Assembly: GCA_030761205.1 (NCBI GenBank)
Contig: JAULJL010000048.1
Coordinates: forward strand, 5,819,501 to 5,883,500
Origin: Fremontodendron californicum
Taxonomy: Eukaryota; Streptophyta; Magnoliopsida; Malvales; Malvaceae
Direction: 5' to 3'
DNA length: 64,000 bases
In this document: one piece after another, positions 10,644-24,051 of the stretch
How positions within the stretch are numbered: the first letter of the stretch is position 1
Layout: each line of letters starts with the position of its first letter
Made by a program: the position numbers and the translations under genes
The notes under the pieces: model-generated
Told to the model about the DNA's origin: nothing
Seen by the model: only the letters and a program-made list of their open reading frames with translations
Databases searched by the model: none

Positions 10644-13100
10644 TCCTCTTTTGCTTTTTGTATTTTTAATTTGTTTATCTCTTTTCACATTGAAAATTCT
10701 TCATTACATTAACTTCACATCTAATAAAAAAAAAGATTGACATAGTAGAAAAAAATTATTTATTATGACATTTTTTATTTATATGTTAAAAATTCACAAA
10801 TATTGCACATTTACAAGATTATTTTATACAAAACTAGTTTTTTTAACTCGTGCGATGTATGGGATTTTTTTTATTATAATAATAGTAAATATTAAAAATT
10901 TTAGAAAAATCGAATTAACTCTAATATGTGCACCTGTATTTTCAAGAAATTATATCTTGTTTTTTTAATTTGGCTATAATTTGAACATAAAAATTTAAAA
11001 AAAAAAGTGACTTAGAAAAAAGAAATCATATAAAAATAGCATTATCAAGTTAAATTTTAGAATACCTATAGCGCATCTAAACACGTGATGTTCTTATATC
11101 TTCCATGGCAAAGGAGATCCCATCTCTTGCTTTTAGTTTTGAGATATGAGTTTTTCCTTCTTTTTGTTTTCATTCTGAAAAAAATAAAAACAAAATATAA
11201 TTAAAATTCAATTACACTATTGAATAATATATTTATTAGATAATGAATCATTATATTCTAATGTTATTAGATATTTTATATACAATTGATTATTATTATT
11301 ATTTTTTTGTTGGAGTAAATAAGATCATTTGGATATTTTGAAAGGAGTTAATTAACATATCACTATTTTCTCTTGATAATTTTATTATTATATTATATTT
11401 TAATTTAATTAATTGTGTTTTAAATGTTTTTTTATAATCTATTAAATTGGTTTTATTTGTGTCGAATTAATTATTTTATTTTTATTTTTTCAGAAGTTAC
11501 ATTTTGTAATTTTTAATTTTTATTGAAATTATATATATATATATATATATATTCTTTGATTCTATTAGGTTGAAACCTTATCTTTTTGTTTTGCTTCAAC
11601 GTGAAATTTCATTTGCAAGTAAGTTACAGATCAAATGTAATATATTTGAAATTTAAAATTTATTTTAATATTTTAATAATAAGCGTAACATAAAATATCC
11701 GAGTTGGGTTCAAACTTATAAAATCTTTGAGACTTCTAAATAAATTAATAAGTTTTAATTGTTTTGGTCTCATATAAAATAATTGGTAGAAGTTGACTTT
11801 TTATTAATATTATTATTTGAAAAAGTATCATTCGAGCTCTACTATTTGAGTAGGAAATGTTTGATTTTTAATAATTTGATATATATAAAATTATCTCTAT
11901 TTGTTTTTAGGATTGTTAGATTTGTAAATGTGCTATTTTCCTTGATAATATTGAATTATTTTGTTATAATGTTATGAGATATTTTATATATAATTGATTA
12001 TTTTTAATTAATTAATTGATTATTCAATTAATTTGATATTTATTTTTTATTTTTTATTATTTCAAATACATATGAATAACCTTGGAATTGGGTCTTGTCC
12101 CTCCTATATCGTTTTTTTTTTTTCAAATATAATAGTTTAATATATGAAAATATATATCCCTATTTGTTTATAATATTGTTAAATTTGTATCTATAGATTT
12201 TTTTTGCAAGAAAATCTAGCCTACCAAATCCAAAACTCTCAAGTTAGGTATTATGGAGAACAGTTTCAAAAAAATGAAGAAAAAAAAACATATCAACTAT
12301 TAAGAACTTGTAAACTTTTTATTTGAAAAATTGAACTAAAAAACAAAATCTTTTGAATATAATTTTGTCTTTGACTTTAACTAAATTTGACTCTTTCATG
12401 TTAGAATAATGATTCTTCGATCAACATAAAAATCGAATATTCAAGTAAATAATTTGTCAAAGAATTTAGAAAACTTAGATTTGAAATTTATAACCCAGAA
12501 AAACTATACCGAAACTGTCATTGACGAAGCAAAGGGAGTAGCAAATATAATTTTTAACGGGTATGGAATAATTAAAATCGAGGATTTAAGATAGTAATTA
12601 ACAAAGATCAAATTAATCAATAAATAATTGGGGGAATCCAATATTTGTACTCTTTTTTTTTTTTTTTTGCAATTTCATCGTTGAATTACTTTTTTTTTTT
12701 TATAATATTAGATTATACTGACATGGATTATTACATGTCCAAATTGGATTAGTGTTTTTATTTCTAATTCCATGTTTTTCTTGAATTATTATACTATATA
12801 TGGATTTGGAATGAACCTTATTACGTTTTTTATTTTTTAATTGGACAAATATATTCATTTAATGATAAAATAAAAAAAAGGAGGATCATTTTATTTTTCT
12901 TACTTATTACTAATTGATTAAAATTTTTCCTTTTTCACTTCAACCTTTCCATAAAAAAAATGGTAACTGTTTTTGACAAATTTTAAGATTTTGCTTCTTG
13001 TTATTTTGCTAATTAATTAGCTTATTATGGCTAAACTTTGGAGGCTTTGTTTGGTTTTATGTAAATCGAAGGTAAGCAATGCTATTGCATTGACATCCTG
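10644..13100. other. AT-rich intergenic DNA, no gene seen
   Basis: Only short AT-driven frames occur. An (AT)n run lies at about 11530-11551 and T-runs at 12110-12123 and 12650-12670. Around 10832-10860 the words AACTCGTGCGATGTATGGG resemble the GTGCRATGYACGGG motif seen in some plant Helitron-like repeats, but I could not define ends. Confidence 0.4.
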
Positions 13101-13186
13101 ACTCGTCAATATCATCATCAAGTGGACGCATGTAAGCATATTAGAACCAAAATCTCTATCTATCTGGAAGTAAAGAGTGTTTACTT

Positions 13187-13362
13187 CTTACCAATGAAGG
13201 TTGGTCTGAGTGGAATGGGCTCTAGTCGCTTAAGCAAGTGGTCTCGAGTTCGAGCATTTGTCAACGCAGAAAACTTTCTTGGGAGTGGTTCCCGTCTTGA
13301 CGCTCGACAGTACCTCGAAAGATTAGTTATGGGCGAAACCTAGAGATACCTTGAGTAAAAAA
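13187..13362 (+). mobile_element. tRNA-derived SINE
   Basis: A pol III A-box-like TGGTCTGAGTGG (13202-13213) is followed about 33 bp later by a B-box-like GAGTTCGAGC (13246-13255). The element ends in an A-run after GATACCTTGAGT. Flanks AAAGAGTGTTTACTT (13172-13186) and AAAGAGTGTTTTTACTT (13363-13379) are a target duplication differing by two extra T. Together these are the marks of a SINE insertion. The open frame across it is fortuitous. Confidence 0.8.
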
Positions 13363-13379
13363 AAAGAGTGTTTTTACTT

Positions 13380-15460
13380 GTTCTGAGTAGTGATTAGCAT
13401 TTGATCAATCTCTTCTCTGACTTTCGATTCATTCAATTCCCATTTTTTCTCTAAAGTCTAAGCTAAGCATCAACTAAATCTCTAAATATAAATGAGTAAA
13501 TTAACTTAATTGTAGCCATAATTTTTTAGGAAAAAGGAATAGAGTTTGAATGAATCTATATGGTTCCAGAAAGTTAGTTATTATATGATTCTATAATTTA
13601 GGGCTTATTACAAATTTTGATCACCAAATCAAGCAATCAGCTCTCTTTACCTTAATTTGCAATCGATGCATTTATACTGATCATATCAAACTCCGTGTCA
13701 TCTTCAGTGATTCGAACCACTTCATCTCTAAAGTTGTTGCAAATCCCATGGATATGCATAAGCACCAGAATATTGAACACTCAAACACTAGGAGTCCAAA
13801 AATAAAGACTTTTACTTTAAGCACACAATAAAACTCATAAATTTCAGAACCTTAAAGAAAGAACAACATAGATACCACTTAAAATCATCACACAAAAAGA
13901 ATCAACTTTATTAAACTCAATGGAGAGGGTGAAGGAAGAGTAGAGAGGCTGTAAATTAAATGCCATAGAAGCCAATCCATGATAAATAGCAACATGCTAT
14001 TGGAGGCATGCTTAACAATAAGTATAGACTTCTCCTCTCCCCTTCCTAAATTAAGAACTCGAACCTAAAAAAGATTTTAGGCAATGAAGTTCATGTGGCC
14101 TTCATCAATTACCACTCATCATCAGGTAGGGATCTTATTACGGATTGCACTTGTTGCTCATCCGTTAGAGTATGACCAGTTGATTTCATACAAGAAATCA
14201 TGCGAGACATTTCTCGTAAGTGTCTACAACTCTATCCCCATCTACAGCAGATTAAAGTAGACCTATACAGACTAACATGAAGCCGTAGAGATATAATATG
14301 CAAGTCAATTATAAAGTCCTCTACTTTGCATATTATCGATGAAACACATGTTGGATGATCTGTTGTTTTTTCTATACTTTAATGATTCCAATAAACTATG
14401 AACATCCATTTCTTCAGCATTTGAATCACCTGTAAACATAATAGATAAAACCTGTAAAAAATGTCAATTCAAATGGATTAAGTGCAGCATTTCCTTAATT
14501 GTTTTAGGTTTCAATTCCAACCATGATTTCTAGTTCCTTTTCATATGATTCTACAACAACACAATTCATGCAACTATACTAACCATTTACACTTCTGATT
14601 TCTTTCTAGCATTATGCATCCATGGATGGTAATAGTGAGAATCTACAAGACATTGGATAAAAATATTAAAACCTTATTTCCCTAACAAAAAATTCCTAAT
14701 TAAAGAAATTAAAATTACATTTGTTGAACTGAAACCCAAATTCGCTAAATCTACCCGTGATGACTTGAAACACTAAATCTACCATTGACCTCAGCTATGA
14801 ATCCAAATGTGGTAAGTATTTATAGACCTATAATAAAAACTGATAATGAAGATAAAAAAAGTAACTGAAAATTGATAATAAAACCAATCAAATCGAAAGA
14901 GAAATTTGAATTGAAGAAAAAAACGTGATTTAGGGTTTTGAGAAGGGAAATTTAGAGAGAATAAATGAAAGACTTTAAAGAAAAAAAATTAAGATACAAT
15001 TTATTATAGAGAAAAACGATAACTGTAATTTTTTGATGAAAGGGTTTTGCATAGAACCAGAGAGTGAAATCTGAAAAATAAAAGTAACTGTAATTTTTTT
15101 TGAGTAGATTAGTGAATTAAATATTCAATTATTATTGAGTAATTAGAGAAATGGAGAATAGATTTAGAATAATTATAAAATTTTGAAAAAGTCCATTGTT
15201 AGAATCATAGTGCAACACATACCCATTGTTGGGAGAGCAAACTAGATAAAAAGAGAGTAGATTGGAGACAAAACTGTGAAGAAAAAAAAGCCTGGAAAAG
15301 AGAAAAAGAGGAAGTCAAGATTTAGGTTAAGGGAAAATAAAGAGTTTTGGAAAGGGAATTAAAAAAGAATAATGCATTACAATTAGTGAATACATTAAAT
15401 ACAATTAATGAATGCCTTGATTATAGGTTAGGAATATACATTAACATTTAATAGGTATTT
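13380..15460 (-). other. Degraded element region around the copia gag relic
   Basis: Apart from the gag relic no coding frame is convincing. On the minus strand near 14930-14960 there is a CT-rich leader with a CAAAACCCTAAATC motif that resembles a plant promoter or 5' leader. The region could therefore contain an old transcript copy. I could not identify it. Confidence 0.25.
14109..14217 (-). pseudogene. Ty1/copia gag (UBN2-type) relic
   Basis: The minus strand encodes LREMSRMISCMKSTGHTL followed by TDEQQVQSVIRSLP and then DDEW and a stop. This matches the recurrent copia gag pattern in which LxxMSxxIxxLKxAGHxLTDEQQVQxVIRSLP precedes a Trp. Frames on both sides are broken by stops and no other pol domain is recognisable nearby, so this is a fragment. 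Confidence 0.6.
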
Positions 15461-15479
15461 ATTATTTAACCGAAATGAG

Positions 15480-15840
15480 AGTAATGAGTATTATTTAAAT
15501 TTGGAAATTAAATATTAAATATATAGATATTTATTATTTAGATGATGAATAAATATTTGAAAGTCTAGTTTAGGTAGAAGCTGGAAATTAAAAATGAGAG
15601 CAATGATAAAAAAATGAGAGTAATGAGTTTTGTTTAAATTTAAAAACTAAATATTAAATATTTAACATTAAATATATAGATATATACTATTTAGATGATG
15701 AATAAATATCTGAAAGTCTAGTTTAGGTAGAAGCTGGAAATTAAAAATGAGAGTAATGAGTATTGTTTAAATTTGGAAATTAAATATTAAATATATAGAT
15801 ATTTACTATTTAGATGATGAATAAGTTTTTTAAAGTTTAT
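15480..15840. repeat. Three-unit AT-rich tandem repeat (about 135 bp)
   Basis: Units begin at about 15489, 15622 and 15755 with TAATGAGTWTTRTTTAAATT. They share GATGATGAATAA and AAAGTCTAGTTTAGGTAGAA. The third unit is truncated after GATGATGAATAAG. Confidence 0.75.
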
Positions 15841-17264
15841 TATGCCCCTATTTAGTTTATTAACTCAAAATAAACTCTAAATGAATTCAATTTTAAATAC
15901 CTATTTTACCCATATTTATTCTAATAGGGAACTGAAAATATATAATAACTAGGAATATTTTCGCGCAATGCGCGGATTGACCTTAAAATAATTATAAATT
16001 TATTTTATATTTTCTCCTTACTATTGAAATAAAGTTTTATTGGTCAAAATTTATTGAATTTGAATTTAGTGTTTTCAATATAATTTTTTTAATTTTTCTT
16101 TGATTATATCTGAATTAATGGCATTTATTTGATTAAATAGACAAAAGTTTTAAGTGAACACATAATAAATAATGATAAAAATTGTAAGAAAATGGTTCCA
16201 TTAGTGCAAAGATTCTAATAGGATTTTATTTTATAGGAGGAATAATTAGTTATGGTGAGAATAATCTTGAAACTACCTACAACTATCTCCCATTCTTAAG
16301 TACAAACAATTCACTATTGAAAAGCGTAGCAAACATAAGCAGAACATTTCAATACAAAATTGGATCACAAAATAGTTATATTAAACTACGGATAACTTTA
16401 TGAAATAAAATGTTTCTCTTGAAAATTATACTAAGAAGCAATATTTTAGTTGTTATTACTTGTTTACTTTATTTTCACGATAATTAATAACAATCATGAA
16501 AATATATTTGACAACATATTTAACATAACAGAAAATAGAACAGAAGAAAAAACTAAACTTGCCTAGAATTAGGTCAGAAAGAAAGAAAATATATAATACA
16601 AATGGTACTTTTTATATTTTGGCCAAACGTCAAAATACCATCATTTTCCATACCACGTGAGCAATCCAACATAATTAATTTTAGTTATGCATAAAAATGA
16701 TTTATGGTATGAATTTAATAACACATAAAAAAATAACATTAAACTTATTCCATAGTACTCAAATTAAGAACATCTTTATAAATCAAAGACTTTATTTTGG
16801 CATTTTAAGAACCTCTATTATCTTAATTTTGTTATAATTTTCATCATTCATCTCTTCTTTGATTTTTTTTTGGTAACATTGTGTATGGTGACTTTAAATG
16901 ATCTGTCTTCAACTATTTCTATCTCATAATATAAGATTGTCTGTCAAAACATCTTCAATGATTTGTAGTCTTTCAAAATTGATATCATCTGTAAAAATAG
17001 ATGCACCTTGTACAATTCTATGATAGCTGAAAATACATTACCATAATTAATAATGTAACTACATTTCTTCATTGCTCCCTTCAAACATAATAAGCAAAAT
17101 TCATTTTTTTTTTATCAATTACTTCCTCCTCTACTAAGATACATGTTGCTTTCTACCTTTTTTAGTTTTTTTTTCCTAAGTTAAGGTTTGGATGGAATGT
17201 GAGTCTTTATGTTAAATCTCAGAAATAATTTGTTTTGATCATTTCTTCGAGTTTCATGGCCAAC
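15841..17264. other. AT-rich intergenic DNA, no gene seen
   Basis: No open frame of protein-like composition on either strand. At 15961-15975 GCGCAATGCGCGGATT resembles other plant repeat ends but no partner was located. Confidence 0.35.
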
Positions 17265-18804
17265 TGATAAGCTCATAAAATATACATTTTATGTCTTTCT
17301 ACCTTTAGTTTTTATTAGGTTTTCGATCTTTATCTTGTTTACTTATATTATATTTGAATTATAGGTATATTTAAAAGAATGAAGTCAAAATATGTCATAA
17401 TGATGGGGTAAAAAGCTTACAAAATCATAATTATAAAATGGAAGAAGACTTGGGAGTCAAAAAGATCAAATTCTTAGTGCTAGATGATCAGGCAGATCTG
17501 ACTTCCGGAGTTTGTTGTAAGGAAATCATTATGTTAAAGTCATTATTTGAAGAAACTTTCTTCTTCACTTTTGAATTTGACTTGAATACCTTTCCAACGA
17601 TAGTTTACACGCCTAAATCGGACAACGGGTGGTCATCCAAATCAGTCGATGAAATGCGAGACAGTGCAGCAGTCGCGAAATCGAGGTCAGCAGACAAAAA
17701 GCCATAAGTCAATGTAATTGGTGCCGCAACGCCGACCTTACTGCCTCCAAAACCGAGAAAAACCGTAAAACTCGTAAAACTTGCCTATTTTGCACTCCTT
17801 TGACGCCTAGCTTCCTTGATCAGCAAGAAAGGGTTTCCAAGGTCAAAAAGCTCTATAAATACTATCTTTTGAGCCACAAACTATCATAATCTTTGGGAGG
17901 AGACTCAAATATCATCATTATTATTCTTCTTCTTCTTCATTCTTTTATTTTCTTTTTAGTCTTATGTATATATTATCTATGCCTATGCTAGGCTAAACTT
18001 TTCTTCGGTTAAGGGTGATTTCAAAGCCCTAGACATGTTTTGTAATTGATTTTGAGATTCTATCTATCAGTAGTTTTCTATCAAAGTTGCTTGTGTTCTT
18101 CTATAAGAATTGTTCATGATGTTGTCTTGATTTGTTTAGGTTGCAAACCAGATATATCTTGATAATTATCTAATGCTAGTTTAGGAGTCTTGATCCGTGT
18201 AATTGTCTTGATTTTCTATTCATAAGTGGCAATTTGTGATTAATGATTATGGTCAAGTTTTTGCTAATTGCAAAGTGGAACATAACCTAAGTTAAACAAT
18301 TCATGTTCATGCTTTTGTTGCTTAGATCAACCTATCTTTCTTATCATAAAGCTGCTGTCAAATTAAATTTAAAGATGTTTATCCTAGGTTGTTTGATAGT
18401 TAGAGATTAAGTAGTGGCATTCGTCATGCTTAACGACGAACTAAGGAAGGGTTGGGATAACACGGGATGTTGTTATCTATGGTTGTTAACTTTGATAGCT
18501 AATTGATGTTGATAGTTCTGAATTTAATTCATAATATTGTCTAGTGGTGGAGAATGAAACATTAACCATATTTCTCATATTTGACTGTTTATTATTTACT
18601 TGTTTTCTACTTTTCTTGTTTTATTTACTTTTAAACTCTTTCAAAAATCCCCATTTACTTTGTTTTCTTTGAATCTAAGTTATAAACTAATAATTTATAA
18701 ACTAAAACCCAATCCCTGATGATTCGACCCTTGCTAACTACTATACTTACAATTGATCTTTTTAGTTAAAGGTTAAATAAAGATATACTCTTTTGAGTGC
18801 ATCA
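17265..18804 (+). mobile_element. Ty3/gypsy long terminal repeat (apparently solo)
   Basis: It starts TGATAAGCTCATAAAATATA and ends GAGTGCATCA, so the ends pair as TGAT/ATCA. A TATA-like CTATAAATAC lies at about 17852-17861. The 3' part carries the motif GATTCGACCCTTGCTAACTA, typical near the U5 end of a common plant gypsy group. No primer-binding site follows, and the flanks (CCAAC and GTTAA) do not form a 5-bp duplication, so the copy may be recombined. The segment 18340-18640 matches the reverse complement of the right edge of this window. Confidence 0.7.
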
Positions 18805-18841
18805 GTTAAAAATTTGTGTATTAGTGTATTGTAATGTATTA

Positions 18842-19302
18842 CACTATGTCAAATTTGACATCTAACAGCATTTTGAAGTGCTGTGAAAACTAAAAAAACT
18901 GTTGTTGTAAGATAAGACAGCATTTATTCATTTGTTGTATATATGGCTGCATCCTTATGTCTTTAGTAGCATTTTTCCATATGTATAATAACACTTATCA
19001 AAATGCTGCTATTTTTACTTTAGAACAGATTTTCATGACCTTTTGCATTCATTTTTTATTTGCTTTAAAAGATCTCAATGATAGCAATTATAAGTGCTAC
19101 CAAAAGTATTTTTATATAATAAGATTTAAAACAGCACATGTCAAATGCTTCTAAAAATTTTTAAAATGCTGTAATTATTGGCCATTATAATATATAACAG
19201 CAATATGCAAAATGCTGTCAAAGTGTTGCCTTGACTATTTTTAACAACATTTGAGAAAATTTATAAAAAAAAATGCTCTCTAAAACTAATTTTGGCGTAG
19301 TG
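18842..19302. mobile_element. Small CACTA-type element
   Basis: The ends read CACTATGTCAAATTT and AATTTTGGCGTAGTG, which are inverted repeats of the CACTA class. They are flanked by TTA on both sides (18839-18841 and 19303-19305), the 3-bp duplication expected for CACTA transposons. The interior has repeated AAATGCTGT-like subterminal words. It has no transposase. Confidence 0.8.
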
Positions 19303-22187
19303 TTAATTAATTGTTAAATTGGAATTTTAAGAGTTTTTATTGAAAATTTATTATATTTTAATTGTGAGAGCAGCTTTTAGTTTTATTTTCTTCTTATTTT
19401 CTCCCTTTAAGATTATATATATATATAGTTATGTGGTATATAGATATTGTTTTACTTATTTGTTTGTATTGATCATATAAATAGATAGAAATCAATAGAG
19501 TGGTCTGTCTCAAGATTTAAACCAAAGAGGTTTCTGCATTTTTTATTAAAAATTTTAAAAGATTATTGTTATGTTTTAATTTGTTGTCAGATTTTTTAAA
19601 ATATATATATATATATATATATAATTTTGAGATCTATTGATATCTATTAATTTGAGAAACCTAAACTTGAAACCAAGTCTTTGGGTTAATTAGTTCCTTA
19701 GGTGAATAGTTCTCCTTCTAGGATTTTTTATGATTTGCTGAATTTCCTTTAGTAAATTATGAGCGTTTGATAAAAAAAAAAAATTATGAGTGAAAATAAA
19801 ATAAATGTTTCTGTGAATAAATTGAAGAATAACTAAGATGACAAATAAATACATATAAATGTTTCCTAATAAAAAATAAATGTTTGAGAATAATAATGTA
19901 TATGAAATAAATTGAAGAAAAAATAAAGAAATACTAAGAATGGGATTGGATGATATGAATTGAATGGAAAAAATGAAAATGTGTTGGAGAACCATTATGA
20001 AGATTAGGAAACACATAATTATTAGTGTTTAGAAACTATACGTATCACAAAAAAACTTTTTTTAGAGTATTATTAAGTTTTAAAATTTTGAGATATTTAA
20101 ATAATTATTGCATTCAAAATTGAGATATTACTAAAGTTAAAAGATAAATATCAATGAATATTTACATAATTTTTTTATAAAAAAAAATGCGATTTATAAA
20201 TAAATAAAAATTAAAAATATCATTTACTTTGTCAGCTTAAGCATTAATACAAACAAATTAGTCATCGTAAAGTTTAATTTTATCTACCTATTACATTCTC
20301 TAACAATTTAAATAAATTTTATAAATTAATCATTAGTATAAATTGAGAATAAATTATTTAAACTTTTATTAATTTTGCAAGTTAGTTAGTAAATACATAT
20401 AAACAATAGATAACGTTATGATACTAATTACAAAAAAGATTTTAATGTAATGATATTTTTAAAACTTAATAATGATTAATATTAATGAAAAATAAATGAA
20501 TTAGTATAAAAATAAAAAATATTATTTTTGTGTTAATTTTATTTTAGTCATATATTGATTGGTAACTATATATTTGATGAATTTTTTTAATGGTTATTAC
20601 TAATTTAAACCATTCTTTCATTATACAATCAAACTCAATTGATATCCATGTCTTTAATTTAAAACCAACAAAATTAAGTCAATCAAATAAACAAAAAGGT
20701 TTTTGAAATAAAACATCTCATAAAAGAATGATAAGTAATAATTTAACAAATATTTACTAACCTAAAAATACTAAAACTAAATTAAAAAAATAGCTATATA
20801 AAAATATGAAAAAGTCGAGTCTATATTGCAATGATCCTTAATGTACTTAAAATGTATAATTACTATAAATTCTATTGTGTTTTGAACGAAATTATTATTT
20901 TTGGTGTATAAATAGTTTTTTTTTATAGTGTTTATATAGTTTGTAAAAATTCATCTCTTCCAAATAATTAAGCATTTTTTATCTCCTTCATTTGCTTATG
21001 TTTTTTGGCTTGCTGTTTTCTTTTTTGTATTTGTTTTTTCTTTTTGGTATTATGTGAAATGGAATGTGTTTTTTTTATGTACTTTTTTCCTATTCCCTTT
21101 GTAGATATACAGAAGGCAGTATGTAATGGTGAATGTTTCAAACTTTGTATATCACATTTTTAAAGATTTTAGATTTTAATTTTGATTACTATTTATAATT
21201 ATTATAATTTATTTTAACTCCTTTTTAAATCATTTTTTAGAATGAAAATAAAGATTATATTATTTAACACATATATAAATTAACCTTAAAATATTAAAAA
21301 TAATTAAATGAAATACTTCTATTTAAAATATAAAAATGGTTAACCCCTATCGTCTTTGTAGTATTTGTATAATGTTATAGTGTCTACTTCGTAGTAGTGT
21401 TATAAAATTACTTTTTAAATAAATTAATTAATTTAAAATAATCAATTATGAATCAAATATGTCATAACAGTCTATGTACATTTTCATTCTTTAGCACTTA
21501 ATCATTTAAAAATATTACAAATAATGATTACTACAAAGTCGATCTCGTAACACAGGTCATATTCTTAGTATATATAAAAATACGAATGTCATAATCTTTT
21601 GAATTGAAAAAAATAGTTATTATTATTTATTATATTTTTAAATTATCATTATAAATATTTGTTATTATTAATAATATTTATTTAATTTATGAATAAGAAG
21701 TTTAATTTTATTAAAATATTTTTGTTAAATGAATTAATTTGATAATAAATAAAAAAATTAAAATTTTATATGAAATTATTTTATTCTAAAATTTTAATTT
21801 TTCATAAATTTTTAAAAAATAAATTGATTTATTTGTTATAAATAAAAAAATTACATTGAATTTTTATTTTATTTTATTTTCATAATTAATTTTACATTAA
21901 TATGAAGATAATAAATGTTATAAACAAATTTTACATGTTAATATAAATTTCAGTTAATATACATTTTATTTATTTTTAAATATATAATTAAAAATAAATA
22001 AATCAACGAGCACTCGTGTACGAACAGATGTTCGCATTACGCACATGATAACAAATACTAATTCTTAAAGTATCGTATTCATTCTTATAATTTTTTTATT
22101 TTTTAAAAATAAAAAAGATTTTAAAAAATTGACATGGAACCATTTAGGGAAATAAATTTAAAAACACCAAGGGAATAAAAATTTTAG
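19303..22187. other. AT-rich intergenic DNA, no gene seen
   Basis: Long A/T tracts and an (AT)n run at about 19604-19623. A micro-insertion with a 10-bp direct repeat sits at 19754-19790. Frames in this interval have AT-biased, low-complexity translations and were not called. Confidence 0.4.
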
Positions 22188-23946
22188 GGAAAAGTATTAA
22201 ACCCCCTGAAATTTGGGTATAATTCCAAATACCCCCTTGAGGTTTGGATAATACCCTCTTTCATCCCTTTGAGATTTGGATAATAACATCTTTCCCCCCT
22301 AAAGATTAATATCATGTCAAAATTGCCCTTCTATGGTATAGAAAATGTCTATGGTTGGCAAAATAATCCGAACTGTCGAGTTAGGCAGATAATTTAAAAA
22401 AATAACTGGTTCGAGTCGGGTTCGGGTTTACCATAAACTCGAATTGACCCGCCCCCGATTTTTTTTTTCTAACTTTTAATTTTTTATATATGTTAATTTT
22501 ATATATTATTAGGAGTGAACATTCAGTCGGTTTGATTGGTTCGGTTTCAAAATTTTAAAAACCGATTAAACCGACTAAACTTATAAAACCGACCGAACCG
22601 ATCGACAAAGATTCTAAAACCGAAAAAATCGAAACCAACCTAAGTCTGTCGGTTCGGTTGGTTTAATCGATTTTAACTGTTTAAAAAATAATTTATTTAT
22701 TGTACATTATATATTATTATATAATATAAATGATATATTATATTATATATAATTTTAAATTATTATATAAATATTTATATTTAAAATAAATTTAAAAGGG
22801 TCGGTTAGTTCAGTCTATTCGAGATGGGATTGAGGAGGGTTTTCGGGGTCGAGTTCGGGGTCAGGGGCTAAAATTTTAAATAAATCGGATTCGGGGCGGT
22901 TTCGAGTATATCTAAACGGACCCTTTATAGGAAAAAGTATTAAAACCCCTATGAGGTTTGATCATAATTCCAGATACCCCCTATAGTTTGGATAATACCC
23001 TCTTCCCCCCCTAAAAATTAATATCATGCCAAAACTACCCTTTTATGGTATAGAACATGTCTAGGGTTGACAAAATAATCCGAACCGTCTGGTCAAGCAA
23101 GTAATTTAAAAAATAACGAGTTCGGGTCGAGTTCGGATTTACCATAAACCCGAATTGACCTGCCCCCGCTTATTTTTTTTTTACTTTTAATTTTTTATAA
23201 TTTTATATATTCTTAGGAGTGAGCATTCAGTCCATTCGGTTGGTTCGGTTTCAAAATTTTGAAAACCGATTAAACCGATTAAACTTATAAAATCAATCGA
23301 ACCGACCGACAAAGATTCTAAAACCAAAAAAATCGAAACCGACTTAAGTCAGTCGGTTTAATCAGTTTTAACTATTTAAAAAATAATTTATTTATTGTAT
23401 ATTATATATTATTATATAATGTAAATGATGTATTATATTATATTATATATAATTTTAAATTATTATATAAATAATTATATTTAAAATAAAATTAAAAAGG
23501 TCGGTTAGTTCAGTCTATTCGGAATGGGATCGGGGGTCTTTTCGGAGTTGAGTTCGGGGTCGGAGGCTAAAATTTTAAATAAAATCGGGTTCAGGGCGAT
23601 TTTGAGTATATCTAAACGGAGGTCGGGTCGGGGGCTAAAATTTTAAATAAAATCAGGTTCGAGTTCGAACTGATGAAATTCAGTTCCGGTCGGTACGATT
23701 TTTTATTCTATTCATTTCGGTAATGCAAAGTGTTAAAAACCAGAATACTACACATTAACCGTAATTTTTGTCTAAAACCGAACCTAACCGAACCCTCTAA
23801 TCTTGGGTTATCTAAAAAAACCTTAAAGGATAAAAGTGTCATTTGATTCTTTTATAACTTGGAATAGGGGTAAAGTAGAATTTTCAAAACTTTAGAGAGT
23901 TAAGTTGAATTTTTATTAAACTCTAGGGGGTAAGTGTATTTTACCC
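22188..23946. mobile_element. Composite transposon-like block with an internal 0.74-kb tandem duplication
   Basis: The left end GGGAAAAGTATTAAACCCCC and the right end, read in reverse as GGGTAAAATACACTTACCCC, are similar inverted termini. The left 0.74 kb (22188-22928) is repeated as 22929 to about 23640, sharing AATTCCAAATACCCC-like, GGTTTGGATAATACCCTC and GGTCGGTTAGTTCAGTCTA words. Each copy contains an inner segment built on GGTTCGGTT/AACCGACC words, itself foldback-like. No coding frame. The block ends about 100 bp before the Nudix start codon. Confidence 0.6.
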
Positions 23947-24051
23947 AAAATTTTAAGTATCCACAGACCAAAAAAAAAAAAACTCCCTCTAGTATTTTAT
24001 AACAAAGAAAATAGAAGGTTAAAATAACATTTATTAAGCAACCGGGAAGGA

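Noticed and set aside
10396..10740. A 114-codon frame with RIRKSKQIRIS-like repeats, and its relative at 56068-56349
   Set aside because: Both lie across copies of the ATCCGAAT MITE family; the translation simply reflects the iterated DNA word.
10832..10870. Possible Helitron terminus around CTCGTGCGATGTATGGG
   Set aside because: No matching 5' TC or 3' CTRR end with hairpin could be placed.
13122..13343. A 73-codon frame
   Set aside because: It spans a SINE with A and B boxes and flanking duplications; not a protein gene.
17438..17707. An 89-codon frame in the gypsy LTR
   Set aside because: It lies in the U3 part of an LTR and has no recognisable domain.
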